Positions 1-12,179 of a DNA stretch of 64,000 nucleotides are shown piece by piece. This DNA comes from Paracentrotus lividus (lineage: Eukaryota; Echinodermata; Echinoidea; Camarodonta; Echinidae). The stretch lies in NCBI GenBank assembly GCA_940671915.1, contig CALNVZ010000649.1, forward strand, positions 781,291 through 845,290, in the 5' to 3' direction. The translations under genes were made by a program, and so were the position numbers. How positions within the stretch are numbered: position 1 is the first letter of the stretch; every line of letters starts with the position of its first letter. The notes under the pieces are model-generated. The model had not been told where the DNA came from, ran no database searches, and saw nothing but the letters and a program-made list of their open reading frames with translations.

Positions 1-275
1 TCAGCGTTGCATTCTCGTCTCATTACCCTTACTATTTTCGTGCGACAGCACAACTCTAAACCAGGTAACAGAATACGGGCCAATGTGTTTGACATTATCA
101 CAATGCCAGATTTGGTATATTTCAACGAATTAGATTATATGTTATAACATCATAAAACTAGCTGTCATTGCGCAGACGGGTATCTCAAGTCTTTCTGAGT
201 AGACACCTTCAACAAAGAGAGTTAAACGACATAAATGGCTACTAAATTGGTGATGTGTGTTTGCACATTGTCTAA

Positions 276-326
276 TAATGATAATAATAATGATGATGAT
301 AATAATAACAATAATAATAATAATAA
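276..326. repeat. AAT/GAT microsatellite next to the gene A exon 4 donor
   Basis: Interrupted AAT/GAT triplets inside the intron, starting about 8 nt past the splice donor. The orthologous position in gene B holds a longer array. Confidence 0.85.
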
Positions 327-334
327 AGTCTTAC

Positions 335-497
335 ATTGCCCCACTGGACAAGGCGCACTCTCCTCACTGGAAACACTGCGTTTATAAATGATATGAGGTC
401 TGGTCGCATCTTCAGTGTTTCTCTTCATTCGCCTGGTGTGGTCCTTTTTCAGAGGTTCAATGTACAGCATCTCATCATTCACAGACAACACCCCTCT
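335..497 (-). CDS. Gene A prodomain exon 4 (processing and cysteine-switch region)
   Basis: A 163-nt exon homologous to gene B 59,205-59,043: GVLSVNDEMLYIEPL, RPHIIYKRS and SAPCPVG are present, with 6 of 54 residues changed. Donor GTAAGA. The catalytic exon should follow about 1.2 kb further left, outside the window, so gene A is cut by the window edge and not by mutation. Confidence 0.9.
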
Positions 498-1037
498 CTG
501 TTAATAAGAAATATAGTTTTGGAGATAAGTATTTCATGAATAGATGAATATTAATTAATATTAATATTAATTACTGTCTTCATCAGGTTTGCCATTCACG
601 TACGGCTGTTTGCAAACCCGGCGACACTGACAGAAATGTTTGGAGTTACAGCCGTTACAATGATGTCTGTCTATTGCGTAGTACGAAAAAAAAATGCAGG
701 AAAGCCATATTGCCGTAAGCAATAGGTGAAATTCGTCGCATTCAAAAGTTTGTCGAACCTGCTATTAGCAAAATTGTATGTATGTTTGGCTACATTATTC
801 AGATAAACGAGAGATGTTAACGGATATGGCTCAACAGTTTGGTAAGCAAGTAGGACGAGCTAAATTGTAAAATCGAAAGGCCCCATGCGAGTAAACTCTT
901 CTCCCCATCTCCTTTTTACATCACTGATTTGGATGTTTAAAATTTATTTATTTTGCAGAATTTCTCCCTTTTCCGAATTTGTTCATACCTGCGCGGCCAA
1001 TATGCTTTAAACAGAAAAGTGAAATGTAAATACGAAC

Positions 1038-1330
1038 CAATCCAGTACATGTACTAAGGGCTCCTGTTGATCCGTTATGGGAGATAGATGTGGCAAAAAA
1101 GTGGCAGTCTCTGGTCTGAACCGGTTCTTTCCGGATCGTTCCGTCTGGTTGTAAGTACTCGACTTCTAGACCGGTTCTGAGAAGCCAACGGTTTTTCTCA
1201 AGGAGCACGTGATGCTCTTCTTCGAAAGCAGTAAAGGTGACCTTATGTGCTTCGTTGTGATTGGTTGAATCTACACTCCGCTTTGAAAACTTTGCAGGAC
1301 CATGAAGCGTTGGCATGATGATATCATATT
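1038..1330 (-). CDS. Gene A prodomain exon 3 (M12B propeptide core)
   Basis: A 293-nt exon matching gene B 60,085-59,793 in length and phase, with HHVLLEKNRWLL, RDCHFFATSISHNGS and ALSTCTGL. It differs at 8 of 97 residues from gene B. The donor is GTTCGT where gene B has GTACGT, a weaker match at +3. Confidence 0.92.
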
Positions 1331-1421
1331 CTGCATTACCAGTACAGATAATTTGATTTAAAACCAAAACCAAAAGAAAAGGGGGAAAATGATCGAATAT
1401 TGGAAGGTTGCAATGTGCGTT

Positions 1422-1423
<2 letters not shown>

Positions 1424-1459
<36 letters not shown>

Positions 1460-1460
1460 A
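1424..1460. repeat. Poly-T run
   Basis: A run of more than 30 T inside the gene A intron between exons 2 and 3. Confidence 0.9.
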
Positions 1461-1534
1461 AAAAATAAAATTGTTATGGAAACTTGGTAGAGTAGGGACA
1501 TATGGAAATTTAAGTAAATAGCCTTAATATATAT

Positions 1535-2440
1535 ACAGAGTGAGTCAATAAAAATGTCCCATCATTTTGAAGGTGTCTTGTGAAAAGTATGAACATTCAA
1601 TCATTGGTTTCATGATATGTCTTGGTAAAGTCATCCTCCCAGCATATGTTGGTACCATTTTCATTTGGATCTTTGCACGCATGACTGAATACCAGACAAT
1701 CTTCTGAAGACGGTAAAATCTCACATGCGCCAAGAGGCTGGTTGAAGATTAAAATCAAATGTTGACAGAATATGTTTTAAACACTTACCCACACACCCTC
1801 TCACCACACAGACACACCCACACACACATCCATCCTCCCTCACACAAACGCACATCACCACGCACGCACCTACACACGCACATTAAACGATTCAGAATTA
1901 AATGTCCTATTTGACGTTCTGTTGACTAAGACCATCACTGAATGTTTGTGACGTAGTAATTCCCTAACCACTGTTTGTGAGTGTGAGTGAGGGTGTGTGT
2001 GTGTGTATGTGGGTGTGTTTGTTGAGGCTGTGGGTGTGTACGTGTGTGTGTCCTGGTATGGATGAGATAGGGCATGTACGTGTGTTTGTGTGTGTGGAGG
2101 GTGAATGTGGGTGTGTGTGGTGAGGGTGTGGGTGTGTATGTGCTTTGTGTATGTGTAAATGAGGGTAAGTGTTGGTGTGTGTCTTTGTGCGTGCACATAA
2201 GTGATAAATTCTCAATTTGTTTATTCTTCACCCAGCCACTTCGCGCAAGTGAGATCGTACCGTCTTCCAAAAACTGTCTGTTATTCAGTAATGCGTGCAA
2301 AGATCTAAATGAAAATTGTATCAACATATGCTAGGAGGATGACTCTACCAAGACATATCATTAAAAAAAACCATGATTAAATATCCATACTTTTCACAAG
2401 ACAGCTTCAAAATGATGGGACATTTTTATTGACTCACTCT
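1535..2440. mobile_element. Mariner-like MITE with GAGTGAGTCAATAAAAATG ends
   Basis: Inverted arms of roughly 200 bp: 1,541-1,780 pairs with 2,210-2,439, ending in GAGTGAGTCAATAAAAATG. The middle (1,787-2,190) is filled with CA then GT microsatellite. A shorter relative is at 4,996-5,356. No transposase ORF. Confidence 0.85.
1787..2190. repeat. CA/GT-rich microsatellite core
   Basis: CA-rich stretch to about 1,880 and GT-rich stretch 1,978-2,190, in opposite polarity within the MITE. Long ORFs here are low-complexity artefacts. Confidence 0.9.
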
Positions 2441-2449
2441 CTCTCTATA

Positions 2450-2720
2450 TACAGTTGAGGCCAAACGTTTACATACATTTGATACGAAAACATATAACTA
2501 ATAATTTTACCACCATAAGAACCTGGGCATCATATATTTCGATGAAGATGGTAGGGTATGGTATTTACTTCGTTTTCAGAGAGTATGTTTTAATTCAAGA
2601 TATTTAGAAACATATATATGGTTGATCTTCCTTCAGTTTGGATAAATTCAATGGGCCAAATGTTTACATACACTAGCCAAAATTGGGTATGATTCCGCCT
2701 GTATTTTGCTTTATTTTTCG
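2450..2720. mobile_element. Left end of a Tc1-like element with IR/DR structure
   Basis: CAGTTGAGGCCAAACG continues into TTTACATACA at 2,452, and a near copy (GGCCAAATGTTTACATACAC) recurs at about 2,651. Two direct repeats about 200 bp apart inside one terminal repeat is the IR/DR layout of Tc1/Sleeping Beauty-type elements. No matching right end or transposase was found. Confidence 0.65.
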
Positions 2721-3021
2721 GTTTTTTTTCTCACTTGTTTAAGCTGTCAACGAGCTCTGTATATACTTCTCCTAAGATTATTGTCCATTCCTCCAGCAAG
2801 ATTGCAACTATTCAGCACTCCCATTTACAACTTTCCTTGGGCGAATATCATTTTTGGGGTCCTCCCATATGGTTTGTACAGGAATCTGGTCTGGACATGT
2901 GACAACCCCTCCGTAATCTCCCCTTTCTCTCTTTCACCTACTTTTAAACAATTCAAATTAATGTTTTGGATATTATGATGATTAAAGACTCAATTCTAAT
3001 ATGGTTCCAACTTTCAGGCAG

Positions 3022-3143
3022 GCATATTGATATGACGCTACATGCTCCAACACCACACAACACGAACAATGTACAAACAACGTTGAGAAACCGTATTGAT
3101 TGTAAAATGTGATGTTGGAGTATGTAGCATCGTATCAATATGC
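3022..3143. repeat. Short imperfect hairpin
   Basis: Arms of about 35 bp: GCATATTGATATGACGCTAC and its reverse-complement counterpart ending at 3,143, around a 50-bp loop. Confidence 0.6.
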
Positions 3144-3460
3144 GACATATATATATAATATAACCCTATGAAGCTTTATTTGGTGGTTTCTTTTCTGTAC
3201 GCATTATGTGCGATTATTGTTGAGGGAGGTTGGTAAAGTAAATTAATACGAACTAACCTAAAAGTGATTGCATGAATAAGTAGTGGCCTGTGCAAATGTT
3301 AATGATTTAGAGAATCTTTAAATCGTTAGTCTCATTCATCATCCATTGTACATTAACGTTATCGGTTAAATAATCAAATTCTGTATGTAAGTATTTCTTT
3401 CAGGGGTATGGTTTACGATCAAAGGCGTGTCCTCCGATTAGTAATTTTATTGAAATCGCC

Positions 3461-3883
3461 TAAAGGCCACCGCACACCGTACGACTGGTCTACGATCCGA
3501 TTTTTGGAACAAACCGCATTTTCCTAATTTTCCGAAAGTATGAATGAATAAAATCTTATCATTAGAGGTTCAAATTAACTGTAAGAATACTGATGTCGAA
3601 TTTTGGAAAATTGCAAGCCTTTATTTAGGAGTAAAGGGCAAATTGGTTTGAAATCGTAGCCAATCGTGCGATTGCTATGACGTCATTACGATTAGATATT
3701 GAATTCGCTTTTATTTTAATAAGGAGGTTACATAGTCACTGATTTGAACATATAAGTATTCCTGCGATGATTTAGAACTCTACACAGTAATGATGTTCTA
3801 TTTCTAAATACCCACATCAATGTTATGACGTTTTATTACACAGTCAGGTCGCAGACCAATCGTAAGGTGTGCGGTGGCCTTTA
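3461..3883. mobile_element. MITE with AAAGGCCACCGCACACC ends
   Basis: Inverted termini TAAAGGCCACCGCACACC and GGTGTGCGGTGGCCTTTA, with further pairing about 40 bp inward. About 420 bp, non-coding. Confidence 0.8.
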
Positions 3884-4995
3884 AGTAAATGGAGGTCACA
3901 ATCAGAGTGTGTGCATGATTTGCGCTTTCAACCATCATACCATGTAATGCGACCAAATTTTCTAATACACTCTTCCCACTACCTCAACTCAGAAATTGTC
4001 TGTTAAATGTTACCGGTAATATATCAAATATGTTGACTTTAAGAAAAGTTTACGCTAAAGTTTACGTTTGTGCATCGATATGCAAACACATGAATGTATA
4101 TATTTTTTTAGTCATAATCAATTCTGGAAAATATTAACGATTTTTGTGACAGCATTGTATGCGGGCCTATTTCTATCAAAGTATGTGACATAACTTTTTA
4201 AGTTCAGCTGATGTTTTGTTGACAACTTTACTGTTTCCTCTGAAATTTTATGAAGATTTATGTGTATAGAATTGCCAAGTATATTTGTCAGAGCAATTCG
4301 CTATCATGTTCTAAACAAATGTATTTCATGATATTGTCAAGGCCGGATCTAAATTTTGTCCTGTTTGTATCTTATATTTCACTTGTGAATCTATAGTCAA
4401 CTCTGCAAAAGTTGACCTTCTATGACTCGAATAATCACCTAAGTCGAAACTATTTTTCAGTCCAGCTTATATAAGACATGTGTTAATTAATTCTCATAAG
4501 TTTCATTTCCCCTAAGTCGAACAGATTCATATGGTCTCAAAAGATTCGAGTTTGGCAGAGTTACCTGCATAATTTTATCATTCCACTGTTAATTTGATTG
4601 CGTTCCTCATCTGTTTAATACTTACATAGACGAAAGGCTATATTAAAGCTTTCTTTTGCGATTCATTTCTCAAAGATATGTTCGGAGTAACTGTACTGCT
4701 TAATTAACACCATCCCGAAAAAATGTAACACGGCACCTAATTGTACCAGTAAGTGTTAATAGTTCTGATTAGTTCCTTAATGAATAGTACGTTATCACCA
4801 AAGTATGCTATTGTATCATTTTATGTGGGAGGGTGCGTTGGGTTGGTATGTTGCTTACAGTTACGCCTAAATCTATTTTTTCTTTACGTCAAAAATTGTA
4901 TTAGTTATTTTGCAATTTCATACCTAATAATCTTTAGACCAAACCGTGTGGGAGCTTAGTAGAAAAGTGTTGTAATAATTATTTCTCAAGCTATA

Positions 4996-5356
4996 TACAG
5001 AGTGAGTAAAAAAAATGTCTTTATAAACAAAACATCAAACGGAAATGACATTGTAAATTCTTTACTGGGTGTGGGTGCGTGTGTGTAATGGATGATGTAT
5101 GTGTATGTGTATTGACATTATTCGGTCAACATTTATTTCTAATCTTCATCCATTTATTTGGCACAATTGAGATTTTGACATCTTATAAAGATTGACTGTT
5201 ACTCAGTCAAACGTGCAAAGATCCAAATTATAAGGGTACCAACAAATGCTGGGAGGATGACTCTACCAAGACATATGAAACCCATGATTTAATTTTCATG
5301 CTTCAAACAAGACAATTTAAAAATGGAGGGACATTTTTTATTTTCTCACTCTGTAT
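4996..5356. mobile_element. Second mariner-like MITE of the GAGTGAGT family
   Basis: Starts TACAGAGTGAGTAAAAAAAA and ends TTTTCTCACTCTGTATA. Shares its right half (GAGGATGACTCTACCAAGAC) with the element at 1,535-2,440. Confidence 0.8.
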
Positions 5357-5993
5357 ATTACACCAAATGTATTCCATGTATTGGAGGGGACTAGGTCATC
5401 TCGACTTAGAAGTCTGCTCGACGTACTGAGCCGGATTGCCGGACTCACATCATCCAAAGGTTTTAATATAATTTACTTGAAAAAGAAATATTTAATACAT
5501 ACAGCAACCCGCACGGAGATGGCGTCTATATTCGACCCGAATCGTACGCCAAAAATATTAACTACCAACCAACCATTACACCAAATCTAGTCATAAATTT
5601 TGCACAATTAATGGATAGTTACGAAATTAGAATTACGTAAGTGTGAATAGCGTTCTATTTTTTTTTTTTTTTTGGTATTTGAGTTAATATTCCCGATAAA
5701 CGTTGTTTAAGGTGTTTTAAACATTTCAAATAATATTTTAAACAGCCAAAAGTGTTGCTTTTTACAAGGTTGTTTTATTTTATTTTATTTTTTTATTTTT
5801 AACAACAGAAGTTAATAATTTAATTTGAAGCCCGATTTTGAACGATAGCTATTTAAAATTTCACCAACGTTGTTTAAAATTTAAAACATGGTTGTTGAGT
5901 GACATGCCTATAAATGCAATAAATGAATAATAATATTAAGTATTTTGACCTTGAGAAATTAATCGAACCTGAATACTAGTATGAGATTCTCAC

Positions 5994-6054
5994 CTGTAAT
6001 TGCTGCTTTCCTTGAGTATGAATGGAGTTCATCTTCAGTTAATATCCCGTGGAA
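5994..6054 (-). CDS. Gene A prodomain exon 2
   Basis: A 61-nt exon, same length and phases as gene B 60,744-60,684, encoding FHGILTEDELHSY then SRKAAIT. Donor GTGAGA. Its acceptor side carries an extreme T tract (two runs of T totalling about 30, just before GGTAG) that gene B lacks. Intron 1 upstream spans 9.2 kb. Confidence 0.85.
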
Positions 6055-8164
6055 CTACCAAAAAAAAAAAAAAAACAAAAAAAAAAAAAATGGTTTACAG
6101 TGAAAAGAAAACGTTAGTGGTTTTATTCGCCGTAATTTAGAATTATAGTTATTGGTAACCATCATTTCAAATCCCTGCTCCAGTTTTTTTCCTCTCCTAC
6201 CGTTTCCACGTCTCTTTCTCTCTCTGTCTGTCTCTCTCTGCATGTCTCTGTTTTTCTTTCTGTTTCCGTGTCTCAATCGGTTTCTCTCTTAACTATTATT
6301 GTGGGTAGGGGCCGATCCAGGATTTCATGAGGGGGCAAATTGGAATTCTTCCTTCACTGGATAATGTTTTTTTTTTTCTTTTTTTACTTTTTAACTTTTT
6401 TTTCCATTGTACTGCAATTACTTGGTATTATCATTTCTTTTGTAATTATATTTTCAGTCAAATGTTTCTCCATTACTGCTTTGTGCAAGCAGTAAAAAAA
6501 ATAAAAAATAAAAAAAATATGTTTTAAGTCATAATCCATTTTCTTGTACCGATTAGAACATAGGCCTAATTTTAGCCACCATGGTTTACCAGGATTATGC
6601 CAATTGTTTCTTGTATGATATTTATATGTACATGTATATCTATTGAAAACATTTCAGCTGTTTAGCTGCTGCATGCATGTGTATCATGTTTCTTAAAATA
6701 AACCATAAAATTAAATTAAATTAAATTAAAGCGTGTAGAGGCCCTACAATTAATAAAGGGATATAAAAAGCAAGTTTCATGGAATTATCAAATGACCAAA
6801 TTTGGCCGTTGTTTTTTGGGCATGACAGAAAGCTTCTTACGCCACAATCCATATGCATTGACTCCGAATAAAGTTCACACGGTCGTGATTGTGGTTTGCC
6901 CCCATTGTTGAATATCACGCATTCTTATCCCGTCTTTTGTTAGCCGTCTGAAAAAAAATGTATACAATCATAAATGCACACGCTGAACTGATATGAATTC
7001 TATATAATTTACTTAATCGAGCATTTTCACCATTACGTGCATGTTTTTGACTTTGCCCTCTCACACCTATGTGCATTTGCGTTTTATCTGTACACGGATA
7101 GACGTAAGTCATGAGAAAGATTACTTTAATGCTACAGTCACACAGACCATTACGTTTAGTTACGTTTTTGTTATTTTATCCCTTTTTCATCTTCTATTCT
7201 TTACTCATTTCTTATGTATTTCTTTGTTTTATTGGATGAACGAAATTATCACTATTCCCACTGCTGACTATAACGGGAAGGCATCCGTGGGGATCCGCAG
7301 AAAGGAAAATAATTTTTGGACGCTACCGGACGTAACCCAACGTAAGTGTCTCTGTGACTGCACCATAACAGTCGGTATAGAACCGTAACCAGGTAAATCC
7401 CCAGTCCGAAACAAGTTAATGCACTGTACTAGTTCGCTTTGGTCAGGCACCAATCCTCAATACAAGTACGTCCCTATACCCTTAGATAGTCCTCTGACGC
7501 ATAATGTCCTTGATGGCTTACTTTTAGATAATTGTAATTCCGTCCTTAGCAGTCATGTTAAATACTCATTCATTTTCATTCATTTATTTCTATAACTATC
7601 AAAAACACAAAAAGTACACGATGGATGGTTTGGTGACCCCGGAAAAAGCAGAGCTTATAAAAAAAGGGCCATCAAAATCATAGTCATGAAAGGAACGGAT
7701 AAGGGTGTGTCCCAATTTTTTTTTCTCGCTACGCGAAATTTATTTGAGGAATTTATGAAAACTGATTCTGAAACCTTTTCAACGAATTGAGGATAATTTT
7801 TATGCTTTTCATTTTATATTTATAAACAAGTCTTTTGACCGACTGTTAAACAACAACAGGAACAACTAATTAACCAACACAAAAACAAATAAATACAAAA
7901 TTATGTAAACAGATTAAATCTTGAGTGGTTCCCTTTGCTTGAAATTCAAACACTTACGAACGTATTCTACACACCGCAGGTTTATAGACTGCACTTTTAT
8001 ATTGAGAATTTAACGCAGATCTAAACCACCAGTTTGCTCTAAAACAAGCTTCAGAATACGGAGCTTAATCATATCAACATTTATTCCGCCTAAATGTATT
8101 TCTTCCAGTATGCTCAGTATCGAGTTAGCCATACGAAGAAATTGTTGACAAATAAGGACTTACG
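6055..8164. other. Gene A intron 1, left part
   Basis: Intron sequence with poly-T and CT tracts near 6,190-6,290 and a GGGGCCGATCCAGGATTTC repeat end at 6,307. A plus-strand ORF of 115 codons at 7,041-7,388 resembles nothing I know and has no splice or codon support. Otherwise nothing recognised. Confidence 0.6.
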
Positions 8165-8464
8165 AGGGTTCCCAGTCCATCAGGGAAATCAGGGTAATTA
8201 TTTTACTTTTTTCCAGTCAGGAAATTTTATAAAAATGCTTCAAAATCAGGGAAAAGTCCGGAAATTTTATAAAAATGCTTCAAAATCAGGGAAAAGTCAG
8301 GGAATTTTGCTTGGCCGAAAAATCGAAAGTTTGGTAGTCAGTCAGAAAACACTCGAAACTGGAAATGGGTTTAAGTAATTACCAAGGATTTTTGTTTAGA
8401 TTTCTTCAAGGAAAAATCAGGGGAAAATCAGGGAATTTTGTTTTCTTGAAATGCTGGGAACCCT
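8165..8464. mobile_element. 300-bp element with AGGGTTCCCAG ends and CAGGGAA motifs
   Basis: Ends AGGGTTCCCAG and CTGGGAACCCT. The interior repeats (A)TCAGGGAA many times, and a 42-bp unit is duplicated head to tail at 8,217 and 8,259. Non-coding. Confidence 0.75.
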
Positions 8465-9913
8465 GAAAGAGGAGGAGATGGAAAGAAAGTAAACCTTTCA
8501 AAATTTTTACTTTTGGATCTAAAGAATGAACTTGTTCCAACACGGATGTTTGCTGTATCCCTTGTTTACTAGGTCAAGAGAGTTACTTTCTTCAAATTTT
8601 GGACAACTTTTTTATAATTTGTCAATATTCATACAAACTGTGTCAATATTGTATTGACAATGATATTTGCTAAGGTGTTGCCGGTTCTGCCCAAATGAAC
8701 CGTCACGGTGTTATTTTTTTTTTGTGCTGAGGGGGTATTCGACATTAAAGATACTGACACTTATTATAATAATCGTTTTTTGAGTTTTTTTTTATAATTG
8801 ATTGGGTAAGGGGGCCTCTGGCATTATAAATTTGCTTTAAGTACCTACTTTTGTATTGACTGTCGTGTCATCCAAAGGTCGTGCAAGTTTGAAATCGTAC
8901 GACATTCTGAAAAGTTTGCGTACATTAATTCATTTGACGATATTTTTTGATGTGTGTTCTATAATGTGCTTAAAAAGTAGGTGCAGCTTTGTTCTATTTT
9001 TATTTCTTGGGATCCAGCTTCAAGCACTCTAACAAATACTAATATTAAAAATGGACGCAGTCTTATTTCAGTATTGTCATCAATTAAGTTGAAGTAGTGG
9101 GATTTGGCGTAAAATTTGATGGTGGTAGTCAAGAATGGTAGAAGTAATAGTTGTCATGGTAGTAATAGTTGTTCATTTGGTAGAATTATTAACCTTGAAG
9201 AAGCTTGAATGGAAGGAGTCCTCGTTGTTGAGGCAAAATTGGTAGTAGAAGTTTTATGAATTCTGATGACTTAAGAGTAGGCAAATTAAAACGTTTTCTA
9301 GTTAACTTTATAATTTGGATCAAAGAATTATTATTTATTTGCATATAGAAAGTATAAATTCAAATCTTCATAAGGTTATAGGTTTTATGTTATAAAACCA
9401 GGATTCTTTTTACCTGATACTAAATTGTGCTGTGCTGTATGATAGTATAATAATTCAAAGTGATATAAATCACATGTAGGGAGGCATAACGACATGAAGT
9501 CCCTTTTGATGAGCTCCATAGTATTTAAGGTATGTTCGGAACGCCCTGCATTCCTTTCATATTCAATTGCCACAATACAGCGCATTTCTCCTTTATGACT
9601 GTGACTTTTTGTATTTTCCCCGAGGATATACATTCTTCATTCAACCGCAGACAACCACAATATTGGTGATTCAGTTCATTAACTTACCATAATTTTTGTA
9701 AGCGTAGGAGTATTGAATCAAAAATATTTTGGAGAAAAAAAGTACTACAAACAAATTATATTACAATTTTCCATGATTTTTGGGCGATTTCCAGAAAAAC
9801 AAGCTTCATTTAATGGACCAATCTACCCCCTCCCTATTGGAGTCTATATATACATAATAATGCTGTACTTGAAATGCAAGTCACTATAGCGACTGCTCTA
9901 CCTTTCTTCTTAC
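8465..9913. other. Gene A intron 1, middle part
   Basis: AT-rich intron sequence. An 82-codon minus ORF at 9,385-9,633 has no recognised motif. Nothing else supported. Confidence 0.55.
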
Positions 9914-10666
9914 GCTAAAAAGACTGGGGGGGGGGCTCATCTGCCCCCCTCGACATTTTTCCGCGATAACTTTGCAACGCGGAAAAAAAATTGGGCGAGA
10001 CTTCATGACTATTTTCTTTCAAGTCTCGCGCAACTTTTGAGACCAAATTTGCGATGCCCGGGTACGCGGTCCGAAATTACGTACATTTTGTAACCGTGCG
10101 TCAGACCCAAATTAGCTCAAATACGTGATTTTGTGTACAAATCCAATACAAATTGTGTTTTCAGCCAAAATTCATAAATGTATCATTATTTTCTCTTTAA
10201 CTGATTAAAATCAATTAATTTAAGGTTGTTTATGATTAAATAGTGTCCAATGATTTCCATCGAAAAAAAATGAAAAACGAAAAGTCGAAAACAAAAAAAA
10301 TACATAAGAAATTTTAAAACAATAGAATACATAAGAAAAAAATCTTGATACAGATTTTTTTTTAAAACCCAGCTTCACAGAAGCCTACAAAGAGCCTGTA
10401 AACCAAAAATTAGCACTTTCAGAGCTTTATTTAATTAATTAGAGCAAATCTTAGATTTTATGCATGAATTAGCATAATTAATTAGTGACAAAATTTTTCG
10501 CAGAATATGACTCTTCGGTTTTGGAGAGGATGCCGTGGGTAACGCGTGTGCCAATTTTCGGCGCGATCGCGTGCTCAACGGCCGAGATCTTAGGGGGGGG
10601 GGGCTGAATGAGCCCCCCCCCCCCCCAGTCTTTATGTGTGTCAAAATAGCCCAGTCTTTTTAGGGT
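9914..10666. mobile_element. Element with CCCTAAAAAGACTGGG-type ends
   Basis: Left end CTAAAAAGACTGGGGG and right end CCAGTCTTTTTAGGG; G and C homopolymers flank the ends. A diverged relative is at 50,566-51,096, sharing CGAGACTTCATGACT and the GAATATGACTCT segment. Confidence 0.75.
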
Positions 10667-12178
10667 TAAAACTATGTTTGGCGGTAAGAAAATCAACTAA
10701 ATATATTTAACAAGCCACTCAGAATCTGAAATACAAATTACTTCTTGATCAGTACGTTACTAGAAAAGAGGGCATAAATCCCTATTGACATTTGCCAACG
10801 GCGTTCTAATATTATTATGTGAACGCCTTATGTCAAAATAAAGGTTTAAATGTGTATCTCACATCCTAAATTCGTGGACCATACTTCAATCATGGACTAT
10901 TTTCTCTTATGAAATGGGGCCAGAGATCTAACTTCTGTTTTACCATACGTTTTGAAGGACTAAACGTTCTATTTCATTTTGATTGATCGATACAACGATG
11001 AAAATTATACTTATTACAACGTGTAGCAACAAAATAAGACAAAATAAGATAAACTGGTTATGATGAAAGTTAAATCTCCTCTTCTTTAAATTAATTTAGG
11101 AAAAATAAAAATACTTTTTATTTATTATATAGCATTCTGAATCTTTGATAATTTAGAAAATATTTTTAATTTAATCAAAAACAGGGTCACTGCTATAACC
11201 TCACTTGCCATAAATGTTGCAACATACTGTAGCTGGAATTCATGCATTTTCTAATTTTCCGAGTGTTTTATATGTTTCTACATTTCAAGTCCAGAGTATT
11301 CGATACTTTATTGGTATATTCTAAAAGAGAGAACTTGTCTCTTTCAATTTCTTGTAGCACCAGATGACCAGATCCCGTCATTTTTTTTTAAACAGAGGAG
11401 GAGACAAAGGGGCGAAGCCCCCCAAATTTAATGTTGATTCGTTAGGCTTTATCAGCTAATAAAGTCATGAAACATGTTTTATGATTTCCAGAAAACCGTT
11501 TACACGAACTTATACTTCTGCCTAATGAAAAATGACAACAAAAGTAGCACTGCAATGGCAGACAATAATAGCAAAATCCAGAGAAGGCAAATCGATTTCT
11601 GACGTTTTCAAGGAGCATTTAGTTTTGTATTGCAAAGACTGTTTATAAAACATTATGTCACCAAACTTCATCGAATTACAGCCTATTTCTTATAGTAAAA
11701 TTTTGTAGCTTAATTCAGCAATCGAATTTTCACACTTTTTTAGCATTTTGCCGATATATACGAAGTTTGGTTTTGGTACGCATTTTCCTTAGCAACGGTG
11801 CAAAGATTTCTCTCTTTAAAAAATGCTCCCGATTATGAGGCCAGGCGCTCTATCCACTGAGCCATCACATCGGTTAATACGTATGGGTGATTCTTTTATT
11901 TTTTATTCGGCTTTGTAATGGTTCCTTTTGGTCATTATTCATTCGCAACAAGTATAAAAGAAATCTGCAAACAGTTTTTAGAAAAATCATAATTCTATTC
12001 ATTTATGCGGCCCAATATACCAAAATCCTATTTTGAGGGCTTTGTTCCTAATATCTCTCCTTTTCTGTTATATATAATCATGTCTGGTCATTACTGTTCA
12101 CAGGAATGAAAAGGCATAAGTCACCTCTTTCGGAATATCCCCAAATTGTCCAGACTACTCTGGCCAAGAAAGAACTAT
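10667..12178. other. Gene A intron 1, further part
   Basis: Contains a segment (about 11,190-11,500) homologous to 28,445-28,760 in a gene B intron, and a tRNA-like half at 11,825-11,873. No coding sequence supported. Confidence 0.55.
11825..11873 (-). tRNA. tRNA-Met-like 5' half (pseudogene or SINE head)
   Basis: The minus strand reads GATGGCTCAGTGGATAGAGC (a good A box and D arm), then GCCTGGCCTCATAATCGGGAG, an anticodon arm with CAU. The sequence then runs into T-rich DNA with no T arm or acceptor stem. So this is a truncated tRNA-derived sequence and not a working gene. Confidence 0.6.
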
Positions 12179-12179
12179 A

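Noticed and set aside
1870-2327. His/Thr-rich ORFs
   Set aside because: Translation of a GT/CA microsatellite inside a MITE.
7041-7388. 115-codon plus-strand ORF as a gene
   Set aside because: No recognised motif, biased composition, inside an intron with no splice evidence.
9385-9633. 82-codon minus ORF as a gene A exon
   Set aside because: No ADAMTS or other motif, and gene A exon 1 to exon 2 already join in phase without it.
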